The notes beneath the pieces are model-generated. The model was not told the DNA's origin. It did not search any database and saw nothing but the letters and a program-made list of their open reading frames with translations. From NCBI GenBank assembly GCA_040507895.1, contig JBEVNX010000043.1, positions 1 through 11,447 on the forward strand: DNA of 11,447 bases, in the 5' to 3' direction. Below, in pieces: positions 1 to 6,204 of this stretch. The stretch is from JBEVNX01 sp040507895. GTDB taxonomy: Bacteria; Desulfobacterota; Binatia; JACPRU01. The position numbers were made by a program, and so were the translations under genes. Every line of letters starts with the position of its first letter. The stretch's first letter is position 1.

Positions 1-1142
1 TCTATCGCACCTCGACGTTCGTGTTCTCGAGCCCCGAGGCGGCGGAGCGGGCGTTCGCGATCGCGCTCGGGAAAGTTCATCCGCGCGAGGAAGAAGACGT
101 TGACCTGATCTACGCGCGGCTCTCCCATCCCAACGCCGAGATCGTCGAGGATCAGCTCGTGCCGCTCGAACGCGGCGCTCGGGCGGCGGCGGTCTTCAAC
201 TCGGGCATGGCGGCGATCGCCACGCTCTGCTTCGCGATGCTGCCCAAGGGCTCTTCCCTGCTTCACACCGAGCCGCTCTACGGCGGCACGCAGCACTTCG
301 TGCACCAGGTGCTCGAGCCGCTCGGCTTCGAGGTGGTGGGCGTCCCGGCCGGCGACGCCGCCGCGCTCGCCGTCGCGGCAGCGCAACTCCCTGCCCTGCG
401 GCTCATTCTCGTCGAAACCCCCGCGAATCCGACGCTTCGCATGTCGGACATCGCGCACGCCGTCTCCGTCGCGCGCGCCCACGTCGCCCGCCCGCGCGTG
501 GCCGTCGACAACACGTTCCTCGGCCCGGTGTTCCAGCATCCCCTCGAGCTCGGCGCAGACTTCGTGGTCTATTCAGCCACCAAGTTTCTCGGCGGCTTCA
601 GCGACGTGCTCGCCGGCGTGGTGATGTCAGCCGATCCCGCGCTGGTGGCGGAGCTCCGCGGTTTGCGGGCGTTGTTCGGCAACATCCTCCAGGCCGACGA
701 ATCCTGGATTCTCGACTCGCGGCTCTCCACGGTGGGTTTGCGTATGACGCGGCAGAGCAAGAACGCGCAGAAGATCGCCGAGCGGCTTGCCGGCCATCCG
801 CGCGTGAGGCACGTATTCTACCCGTCGCTGTTCACCGATCCCGAGCAGACGCGGATCCGCGACGCGCAGTGCGACTTCCCGGGATCGCTCTGCGCGCTCG
901 AGATCGACGGCGGCAAGACGGGCGCCTTCGATTTCCTACGCCGGCTGAAGATCGCGCGCAACGCGGTGAGCCTCGGCGGCGTCGAGACGCTCGCCTGCCA
1001 TCCGCTCACCACCACGCACAGCGAGCTGTCGGCCGAGGAGCTGTCGAGAGCCGGCATCACCGAGGGCCTGGTGCGGATCTCGATCGGCACCGAGCACTGG
1101 CGCGATCTACTCGCGGACTTCGAAAGGGCCTTGGAAGGCTAG
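1..1142 (+). CDS. Cys/Met-metabolism PLP-dependent enzyme (cystathionine gamma-synthase/methionine gamma-lyase-like), 5'-truncated by window edge
   Basis: This is a fold-type I PLP enzyme of the Cys_Met_Meta_PP family, acting by gamma- or beta-elimination/replacement on sulfur amino acids in the cytosol. The frame is open to the left edge: codons from position 3 read YRTSTFVF, the conserved N-terminal segment of this family, so the GTG at 21 is not the true start and the gene begins outside the window. Counting from codon 21, visible motifs are the PLP-phosphate loop SGMAA (61-65), LYGGT with the active-site Tyr (87), the ring-binding Asp in VDNTF (163) and the Schiff-base Lys188 in SATKF. 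LSLGG-type and HPLTTTHSE motifs follow near 316-335. The position that is Cys in canonical methionine gamma-lyase (LYGCT) is Gly here, and the residue before SLGG is Val rather than the Glu of cystathionine enzymes. The exact reaction is therefore open. The family call is firm; the subfamily is not. Confidence 0.9.
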   Translation, partial: YRTSTFVFSSPEAAERAFAIALGKVHPREEEDVDLIYARLSHPNAEIVEDQLVPLERGARAAAVFNSGMAAIATLCFAMLPKGSSLLHTEPLYGGTQHFVHQVLEPLGFEVVGVPAGDAAALAVAAAQLPALRLILVETPANPTLRMSDIAHAVSVARAHVARPRVAVDNTFLGPVFQHPLELGADFVVYSATKFLGGFSDVLAGVVMSADPALVAELRGLRALFGNILQADESWILDSRLSTVGLRMTRQSKNAQKIAERLAGHPRVRHVFYPSLFTDPEQTRIRDAQCDFPGSLCALEIDGGKTGAFDFLRRLKIARNAVSLGGVETLACHPLTTTHSELSAEELSRAGITEGLVRISIGTEHWRDLLADFERALEG

Positions 1143-1331
1143 CGACGGTTCGAACAATCACGGCAGGCCCGCGGCCGTACCGACCGCTGCAGGGATGAGC
1201 GGCAACGCTGCTCCATCCGTGCTGAAGACCGGGCAAGCTGCGCGCAGAGCATGCCGAAACGAGGCAGCGCAACCCTGCGCGCCGACTCCATCCGGAGCGC
1301 CGCCCACCGTCCCGTGCCCACGGGCCGCCGA
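1143..1331. other. Intergenic spacer between convergent genes
   Basis: This 189-bp stretch lies between the stop of the rightward PLP enzyme and the stop of the leftward dehydrogenase. I see no credible gene in it. The open frames that cross it are arginine- and proline-rich shadows. The only local structure is a short hairpin just past the dehydrogenase stop, listed separately. Confidence 0.6.
1311..1324 (-). terminator. Possible weak hairpin terminator after the dehydrogenase gene
   Basis: CCCGT-GCCC-ACGGG forms a 5-bp GC stem with a 4-base loop, starting 7 bases beyond the TAG stop of the leftward dehydrogenase. There is no U tract after it on either strand, so an intrinsic terminator is only a possibility. 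Short GC hairpins are common by chance at this base composition. Confidence 0.2.
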
Positions 1332-2093
1332 CTATTTGGGCGGCATCCGAATCGCGCCGTCGAGCCGTATCGTCTCCCCGTTCAGCATCTCGTTCTCGAC
1401 GATGTGGCAGACCAGCGCAGCGAATTCCGCCGGCCGCCCGAGGCGCTTCGGGAACGGCACGTCCTTGGCCAAGGCCTGACGAGCTTCCGCCGGCAGCAGC
1501 GCGAGCATGGGCGTATCGAAGATTCCCGGGGCGATCGTCATGCAGCGGATGCCGAGGGAGGCGAGGTCGCGCGCGATCGGCAGCGTCATGCCGACGACCC
1601 CGCCCTTCGAGGCGGAGTATGCGGCCTGGCCGATCTGACCGTCGAACGCCGCCGCGGAGGCGGTGTTGATGATGACGCCGCGCTCGCCGTCGTCGTTCGG
1701 CTTGGCCTCCGACATGCGCGCGGCGGCTAGGCGAATGACGTTGAAACTGCCGACGAGGTTGATCTCGACGGTTTTCTTGAAGATCTCGAGCGGCATGGGG
1801 CCCTGCTTCGTGACCGTGCGCGCCGCCGTGCCGACGCCCGCGCAATTGACGACGATGTGAATGCCGCCGAACCGCTCGACGGTCTTGCCCACGGCCTGAT
1901 CGACCTGCTCGCCGCTGGTCACGTCGGCCGCGCAGAACAGACCGGAAAGCTCCTTCGCCACGCGCTCGCCTGCGGACTGGGGCCGGTCGACGATTGCCAC
2001 GCGCCCGCCGCGTTTGACTAGCTCCCGCGCCGTCGCTTCGCCGAGCCCGGAGGCCCCGCCGGTCACCAATGCCACGCTGCCTTCGATCTTCAT
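1332..2093 (-). CDS. Short-chain dehydrogenase, HSD10 / 3-hydroxyacyl-CoA dehydrogenase type-2-like
   Basis: A 253-residue NAD-dependent short-chain dehydrogenase/reductase. The N-terminal Rossmann loop is TGGASGLG (11-18). Asp36 at the end of beta-2 favours NAD over NADP. NCAG is at 83-86, and the catalytic set is Asn112, Ser146, Tyr159 and Lys163 (YSASK). The stretch INTASAAAFDGQIGQAAYSA and the C-terminal LNGETIRLDGAIRMPP closely resemble 17-beta-HSD type 10, which oxidises 3-hydroxyacyl-CoA and 3-hydroxy-2-methylbutyryl-CoA in beta-oxidation and isoleucine breakdown. That makes an acyl-CoA substrate likely, by inference. Length matches the family. The ATG at 2093 is supported by AAAGGAA eight bases upstream (2108-2102). 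It is the last gene of a leftward set, 83 bp behind the membrane protein gene. In that gap a TTGTCA (2155-2150) could be a -35 box, but no good -10 follows, so co-transcription remains possible. Confidence 0.93.
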   Translation of the reverse strand: MKIEGSVALVTGGASGLGEATARELVKRGGRVAIVDRPQSAGERVAKELSGLFCAADVTSGEQVDQAVGKTVERFGGIHIVVNCAGVGTAARTVTKQGPMPLEIFKKTVEINLVGSFNVIRLAAARMSEAKPNDDGERGVIINTASAAAFDGQIGQAAYSASKGGVVGMTLPIARDLASLGIRCMTIAPGIFDTPMLALLPAEARQALAKDVPFPKRLGRPAEFAALVCHIVENEMLNGETIRLDGAIRMPPK

Positions 2094-2176
2094 TCGCGCC
2101 GTTCCTTTCCCGCGCCGAGATCGCCTTGTGTCGCACCCCGGGTCGGAGCTGACAATAGGCGCGGCCTCGATCGCCC

Positions 2177-3670
2177 TCAGGGTTGGCGGTTTCGCCGGAA
2201 GGCGGTCCATGGCCCGGCTCGACGCCATGCGGACCACGCGGGGGAAATCGAGAGCGCGTCGTATACCGGATGCGAGCTCGGCACCAGCGCGAGCTCCGTG
2301 CCCCAGCGATCGAGAATGGCGGGCGCGCTTCGCCGTGCTCCGGGGCTCTCGAGCGAGAACGCCGCTTCGGCCACTTCCGGGGGATAGCAGTCGTTGCGCG
2401 GATCGTAGAACACGCGGACACCGCGGGGCGCGCCCAGCCAGAGCACTAGGCCCGAGAAGTCGAAGGGCGCGTAGACCTTGCTTGCGGGCGGCAGATCGCC
2501 GGCCAGTCGCCAGAGCTCTCCGCCGTCGACCTGCGGCCCGATCCATTGCTCGGCGGTCCGTGTGCTCGCCGCCAGCACCCAGAGCGCGGAGGCCAGCAGG
2601 AAGCCGGGCAGGACGCTGAGAGCCAGCCGTACCGTGGAAGCGGATCGTGTCGGCGCGCCCGGCGCCTCCGCACAGAGCGCGTCGAGCTCCGGGTGGACGA
2701 GCAGGGCCCCGACGACGACCGCGAGCGTCACATGTCGCGCCTGGTAGGCGCCGAGCGCGACCAGGCCGACGGCCAGCAGAGCGCGAGCCACGCTCCGCCG
2801 GCGCGCGAGCGCGCTCAGGGCGAGCACGGCGATCATGCCGAGAAGCACCGCGTTGAAGGGGTTCACGAATGGTTGCGGCCACCGCCAGATCGGGAAGAAC
2901 TCGACCACGTGGTGGTGGATGATGCGCGCGGTCTCGTCGCTTCCCCACAGGTATCGCTCGACCAGGCCGTGGAGCTCGAGGCCGTAGGGGTTCGCCAGCG
3001 TGGCCAGCGCTGCGAGCGAGGCAGCCGCGAGCCGCGCGCGGACCTCCGGTCGCTCCGTGGCGTCGAATGCGCCCATGGCGAGGATCGCAATGCCGAGCGG
3101 GAAGCTCCCGTGGGCGTTCGCCCACACGGCCTCGAGAAGCACCGCCGCCGCGGTGCGGGTCGTGCTCCAGCCTCGGCGGAACGTGATCCCGACCATCGCC
3201 ACCGGAAAGATGAGCGAGGCGTGTGACGGGCGGGGCGCGAACAGCGCCTCCCGCGTACCCGCCATCACGAGCAGGAGTACCAGGGGCGCGCTAGCCGCGT
3301 GGCGCGCACGGGTCGTCAAGGTTGGGGCCGCGGCCGCCAGAACGAGCGCCGCAAGCGTCAGCGAGAGCAGTGGAAAGAATGCAGGTCCCAGCGCGCCGAG
3401 GCCGAGCGCATCGACGAGGCCGAAGCCGAGCTCGTGCATCACCCATGGGTGGTCGGGCGCGGTGAACGAGTAGAGGTTTCTCGCCGGCGCGACCCATCGA
3501 GAGAGCACGTCGCGCCCGGCGGTTGCGATCCACCAGACGTCAGCGTCGTCCACGGGTCGGGCAGCGGATCGCGCCGCAAACCAGGCGAAGACGGCCGCCA
3601 GCGATGCCGTCGCGATCCCGGGACGGCCCAGCGCAGCGAGCGCCGCGCCGCCGATCCCCGGGCGCTTCAC
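2177..3670 (-). CDS. Polytopic membrane protein, GT-C glycosyltransferase-like, uncharacterised
   Basis: A 497-residue inner-membrane protein with roughly ten hydrophobic segments between residues 10 and 370 and a soluble C-terminal part. After the first helix (about 17-33) comes VDDADVWWIATAGRD (40-54). This acidic first loop is typical of GT-C lipid-linked-sugar transferases and their relatives. It is followed by YSFTAPDHPWVMHE (67-80), WANAHGSFPLG (183-193), NPYG (227-230) and an EFFPIW motif near 257-262. The C-terminal part runs KVYAPFDFSG (398-407), then VRVFYDPRNDCY (418-429), then a segment near 450-491 ending in WTAFRR. This order is seen in a family of unassigned bacterial membrane proteins with a GT-C-like fold. 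No donor or acceptor can be named. The GTG start lies in a GTGA overlap with the stop of the DUF4124 gene upstream, which points to translational coupling. Confidence 0.82.
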   Translation of the reverse strand: MKRPGIGGAALAALGRPGIATASLAAVFAWFAARSAARPVDDADVWWIATAGRDVLSRWVAPARNLYSFTAPDHPWVMHELGFGLVDALGLGALGPAFFPLLSLTLAALVLAAAAPTLTTRARHAASAPLVLLLVMAGTREALFAPRPSHASLIFPVAMVGITFRRGWSTTRTAAAVLLEAVWANAHGSFPLGIAILAMGAFDATERPEVRARLAAASLAALATLANPYGLELHGLVERYLWGSDETARIIHHHVVEFFPIWRWPQPFVNPFNAVLLGMIAVLALSALARRRSVARALLAVGLVALGAYQARHVTLAVVVGALLVHPELDALCAEAPGAPTRSASTVRLALSVLPGFLLASALWVLAASTRTAEQWIGPQVDGGELWRLAGDLPPASKVYAPFDFSGLVLWLGAPRGVRVFYDPRNDCYPPEVAEAAFSLESPGARRSAPAILDRWGTELALVPSSHPVYDALSISPAWSAWRRAGPWTAFRRNRQP

Positions 3671-4161
3671 TGCCCCGATCGCTGTTCCTGCTCAGCCGCC
3701 TTGACGGCGCGGAGCTTTGCCGTGCTCGCTCCCATCGCGGCGATCTCGGAGTCGATCCTTCTCAGATCATTGCTCTGAGTTGCCTCGCGGGCCCGCAGCA
3801 TCGGTACGTCCGCTCCGCCCGTCGCCTGGGACCGCACGATGCTCGCCTGTGTCGCCTCGAGCGCTTCCTGCGCCTGAGCCCGGTCGCGCTTCTTGCGGAT
3901 CAGCTGCAGCTGGAGGTCGTTGATCACCGCTTCCGCCTTTTCCTGGAAGTCGGCCTTGCCCTTCTGCTTCTCGAGCACGCTCTCCCAACCCTGCTCGCTG
4001 GTGTCGGAGTTCGCGCCCGCCGAATCGTTCCCGGTCGACCCACCGTGGTTCGAGTAGTGGGTCCGCCCCTGATCGTCCTTCCACTTGTAGATGTCTTGAG
4101 CTTCGCCGAGCCCGGCCGAGCCGAGCGCGAGAGCCCCGATGAGTGCCGCGAGTCCCTTCAC
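3667..4161 (-). CDS. DUF4124 domain protein, secreted, with coiled-coil tail
   Basis: A 164-residue exported protein of unknown function. Residues 1-21 are a signal peptide: Lys2, an Ala/Leu-rich core, and probable cleavage after Ala21 in GEA-QD. The short DUF4124 motif follows at 24-38 (IYKWKDDQGRTHYSN), then a Ser/Asn/Gly-rich linker (39-57). The remainder (58-164) is polar, rich in Glu, Gln, Lys and Ala, and probably coiled coil. This is the usual build of DUF4124 proteins, which are periplasmic in the proteobacteria where they are common. The start is GTG and no Shine-Dalgarno sequence precedes it. A -10-like AATAAT ends 7 bases before the start, so a leaderless message is possible. It is the first gene of a leftward pair with the GT-C-like membrane protein (4-base stop/start overlap), which suggests a shared envelope role by inference. 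Confidence 0.85.
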   Translation of the reverse strand: MKGLAALIGALALGSAGLGEAQDIYKWKDDQGRTHYSNHGGSTGNDSAGANSDTSEQGWESVLEKQKGKADFQEKAEAVINDLQLQLIRKKRDRAQAQEALEATQASIVRSQATGGADVPMLRAREATQSNDLRRIDSEIAAMGASTAKLRAVKAAEQEQRSGQ

Positions 4162-4166
4162 GAGGC

Positions 4167-4198
4167 AAATTATTGCGCCGCGTGCCTGGCGAGGGCAA
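4167..4198 (-). promoter_or_regulatory. Candidate promoter for the DUF4124 gene, possibly leaderless
   Basis: On the minus strand TTGCCC (4198-4193) and AATAAT (4174-4169) are separated by 18 bases. The -10-like box ends 7 bases before the GTG start at 4161, which would put transcription initiation at or very near the start codon. No Shine-Dalgarno sequence is present. It is the most AT-rich patch of the spacer in an otherwise GC-rich region. This is a motif match by eye only. Confidence 0.33.
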
Positions 4199-4213
4199 AC
4201 CCTCCGGCTACCG

Positions 4214-4240
4214 TTGACGCCCGCGGTGTCCTAGTATCGC
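4214..4240 (+). promoter_or_regulatory. Candidate promoter for arsS, possibly leaderless
   Basis: TTGACG lies at 4214-4219, and TAGTAT at 4232-4237 ends 7 bases before the ATG at 4245. If TAGTAT is the -10 box, initiation would fall at the start codon. The spacing to TTGACG is only 12 bases (15 if TATCGC at 4235-4240 is used), which is shorter than the usual 16-18, so the -35 assignment is weak. No Shine-Dalgarno sequence precedes the ATG. Confidence 0.28.
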
Positions 4241-4244
4241 AACG

Positions 4245-5222
4245 ATGGACGCGGAAACCCGCTTCGAGGATGTGCTCTTGCGGCACGGAATGGCGCCCCT
4301 CGCCCGGCGGCGGGTCGAAACGCTGCAGGTCAACGTCGGCAAGCTCTGCAACCAGGCCTGCCATCACTGTCACGTGGACGCCGGGCCGAAGCGGACCGAA
4401 CGAATGACGCGCTCCACGGCCGAACGGGTCTTGGCGCTCCTCGAAGCGAGCCCCGACGTGGGCACGATGGACGTCACCGGCGGCGCCCCGGAGCTCAACC
4501 CCAATTTCCGGCTGCTCGTCGAGGGCGCGCGGCGGCTCGGGCGCAAGGCAATCGATCGCTGCAACCTGACGGTCCTATGGGAGGACGGCATGGAATGGCT
4601 GCCCGCCTTCCTGGTCGAGCACGGCGTGGAGCTCACCTGCTCGCTTCCCTGCTACACGGCGAAGAACGTCGACCAGCAGCGCGGCAAGGGCGTCTACGAC
4701 GAGAGCCTCGAGGCGCTACGGCTGCTCAACCGCCTGGGCTACGGCAGCAGCGGATCCGACCTCACGTTGAACCTCGTCTACAACCCTGTGGGGCCGTTCC
4801 TGCCGCCCAGTCAGGCAAAGCTCGAGGACGACTACAAGCGAGAGCTCGCCGCGCTCGGCATCGAATTCCACCGTCTGTTCACGATCACCAACATGCCGAT
4901 CAAACGCTTCGCCGCCGATCTCGCGCGCTCCGGAAGGGAGCGGGAGTACATGGGGCTACTCGTGAACCACTTCAATCCGGCGACGATCGACGGGCTCATG
5001 TGCCGCTCGCTGGTGAGCGTCGGCTGGGACGGCCGACTCTACGACTGCGACTTCAATCAGATGCTGGACATCGAGTTGCCGGGGCCGCTGCCGCGCACGA
5101 TCGACGATCTCGCGAGCCTCGAGGGGCTCGAAGGAGCCGCGATCGCCACCGCGTCCCACTGCTTCGGTTGTACCGCCGGGGCGGGATCGAGCTGTGGCGG
5201 CGAAACGGTCAAGTCGGTCTAG
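4245..5222 (+). CDS. arsS: ArsS, arsenosugar biosynthesis radical SAM protein
   Basis: A 325-residue radical SAM enzyme. The family transfers the 5'-deoxyadenosyl group of S-adenosylmethionine to a dimethylated trivalent arsenical, giving the arsenosugar precursor. The N-terminal signature LQVNVGKLCNQACHHCHVDA (27-46) holds the [4Fe-4S] cysteines Cys35, Cys39 and Cys42 (CX3CX2C) and is characteristic of ArsS. TGGAPE (78-83) is the SAM-contacting GGE-like motif. The C-terminal part carries MCRSLVSVGWDGRLYDCDF (252-270) and the Cys-rich tail HCFGCTAGAGSSCGG (305-319), which probably holds auxiliary cluster or redox ligands. Some family members are annotated as selenoproteins; here there is no in-frame TGA and the Cys positions are ordinary Cys. 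Length is full. The usual partner ArsM is not in the window. The stop overlaps the asparaginase stop on the other strand by 14 bp. Confidence 0.93.
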   Translation: MDAETRFEDVLLRHGMAPLARRRVETLQVNVGKLCNQACHHCHVDAGPKRTERMTRSTAERVLALLEASPDVGTMDVTGGAPELNPNFRLLVEGARRLGRKAIDRCNLTVLWEDGMEWLPAFLVEHGVELTCSLPCYTAKNVDQQRGKGVYDESLEALRLLNRLGYGSSGSDLTLNLVYNPVGPFLPPSQAKLEDDYKRELAALGIEFHRLFTITNMPIKRFAADLARSGREREYMGLLVNHFNPATIDGLMCRSLVSVGWDGRLYDCDFNQMLDIELPGPLPRTIDDLASLEGLEGAAIATASHCFGCTAGAGSSCGGETVKSV

Positions 5223-6198
5223 TATCGATCGTCGCCTCGATGCGTCCGACCGTCGTGCCCGCGTAGTTTTGCAGTACCGGGCGGCGCAGATCGTCGAGCA
5301 CGTGTAGCGCCTCTTCCGCGATCGAGCCGGCATCCCGCAGCGCCTCGAGCGTCGCGGGACCGACGGCTCGCGCGGCGCCGTCGCACACCTTGACGCACAG
5401 GCCGCGCCCGTGCTCGCAGTCGGCGATGCCTTCCACGCCTTCGGCTCCTCCCTTGGCGATGAGATGCCCGCGAGACGCCTCCATCAGGCGCGTGTCGAAG
5501 CGGGCGGTGCCGCCGACGAGACGCGGGTGCGCGCGCATCGCTCGCGAGACGCGATCGAGAGGCTCGCGAAGCTCGGACGGCGCCTCGCCCGGCCGCGCCA
5601 GCAGCGCGAACGCGCGTGCCGCGTTCGCGAGCGGCACGGCGAACGTCGCCACGCCGCAGCCGTCGATCGCCACGACGACTCCTTGCGGCGGGAGGCCGCA
5701 GGCCGCCGCGACCGTGCGCCGCATGAGCCGCTGCACGGCTCCATCCGCGTCGAGGTAGGAAGCGGCGGGAACGCCGAGCGCCAGCGCCGCCGCCAACATC
5801 CCTGCGTGCTTGCCGCTGCAGTTGTGATGGAGTGTCGAGAAGCGGCCTCCTAGGCTCGCCGCAGTCGGCTCGTGAAACGGGGGGTGGATTCCGCAACGGA
5901 GCGCGGATTCGTCGAGGCCGAGCCGCGAGAGCAAGCCGGCGACCAGCGAGACGTGGATCGCTTCGCCAGAGTGACTGGCCGCGATGATCGCCAAAGTCTC
6001 GTCGCCGAGACGCAGTCGATCGAGGGCGCCGCTTTGCACGATCGCCGCGGCCTGAAACGGCTTCGCCGCGGAGCGGAGGAACACGGGGGCGTCGTCGTCT
6101 CGCACATCGCCCGAGCCCGGTCCGCAGATCGCGAACCGCACCGAGTGCCGACTCTCGATTCGCTCTCCGCGGATCACGTCGACGCGGGCGCCCCCCAT
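5209..6198 (-). CDS. L-asparaginase II family protein (Rhizobium etli ReAV-like, class 3)
   Basis: A 329-residue enzyme of the asparaginase II family, unrelated to the E. coli AnsA/AnsB type and similar to the thermolabile R. etli enzymes. It would hydrolyse L-asparagine to aspartate and ammonia. All key residues known from that group have counterparts: Ser43 and Lys46 in RSAAKPFQ, Ser75 in ASHSGE, Cys127 and Lys130 in NCSGKHAGM, Cys181 in DGCG, and Lys249 in IAKGG. Cys127, Lys130 and Cys181 match the zinc site of the R. etli enzyme. With the full set present, an active enzyme is expected, though the substrate could differ. The ATG at 6198 lies 6 bp past the stop of the PLP enzyme gene, so the two form one transcript. 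No clear Shine-Dalgarno sequence precedes it, which suggests translation follows on from the upstream gene. Confidence 0.92.
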   Translation of the reverse strand: MGGARVDVIRGERIESRHSVRFAICGPGSGDVRDDDAPVFLRSAAKPFQAAAIVQSGALDRLRLGDETLAIIAASHSGEAIHVSLVAGLLSRLGLDESALRCGIHPPFHEPTAASLGGRFSTLHHNCSGKHAGMLAAALALGVPAASYLDADGAVQRLMRRTVAAACGLPPQGVVVAIDGCGVATFAVPLANAARAFALLARPGEAPSELREPLDRVSRAMRAHPRLVGGTARFDTRLMEASRGHLIAKGGAEGVEGIADCEHGRGLCVKVCDGAARAVGPATLEALRDAGSIAEEALHVLDDLRRPVLQNYAGTTVGRIEATIDTRPT

Positions 6199-6204
6199 CG
6201 AGTC

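Noticed and set aside
21..23. GTG at 21 as the start of the left-edge PLP enzyme
   Set aside because: Conserved family sequence (YRTSTF) is encoded in frame before it, so the gene enters from outside the window.
1057..2421. A 454-codon minus-strand open frame across the dehydrogenase gene
   Set aside because: The dehydrogenase frame has clear catalytic motifs and a ribosome site; this frame is arginine-rich low-complexity sequence and cannot be the real gene.
5160..5222. Possible selenocysteine codon in the Cys-rich tail of arsS, as annotated for some relatives
   Set aside because: The frame has no internal TGA and ends in TAG; the tail positions are encoded as Cys, Ala, Gly and Ser.
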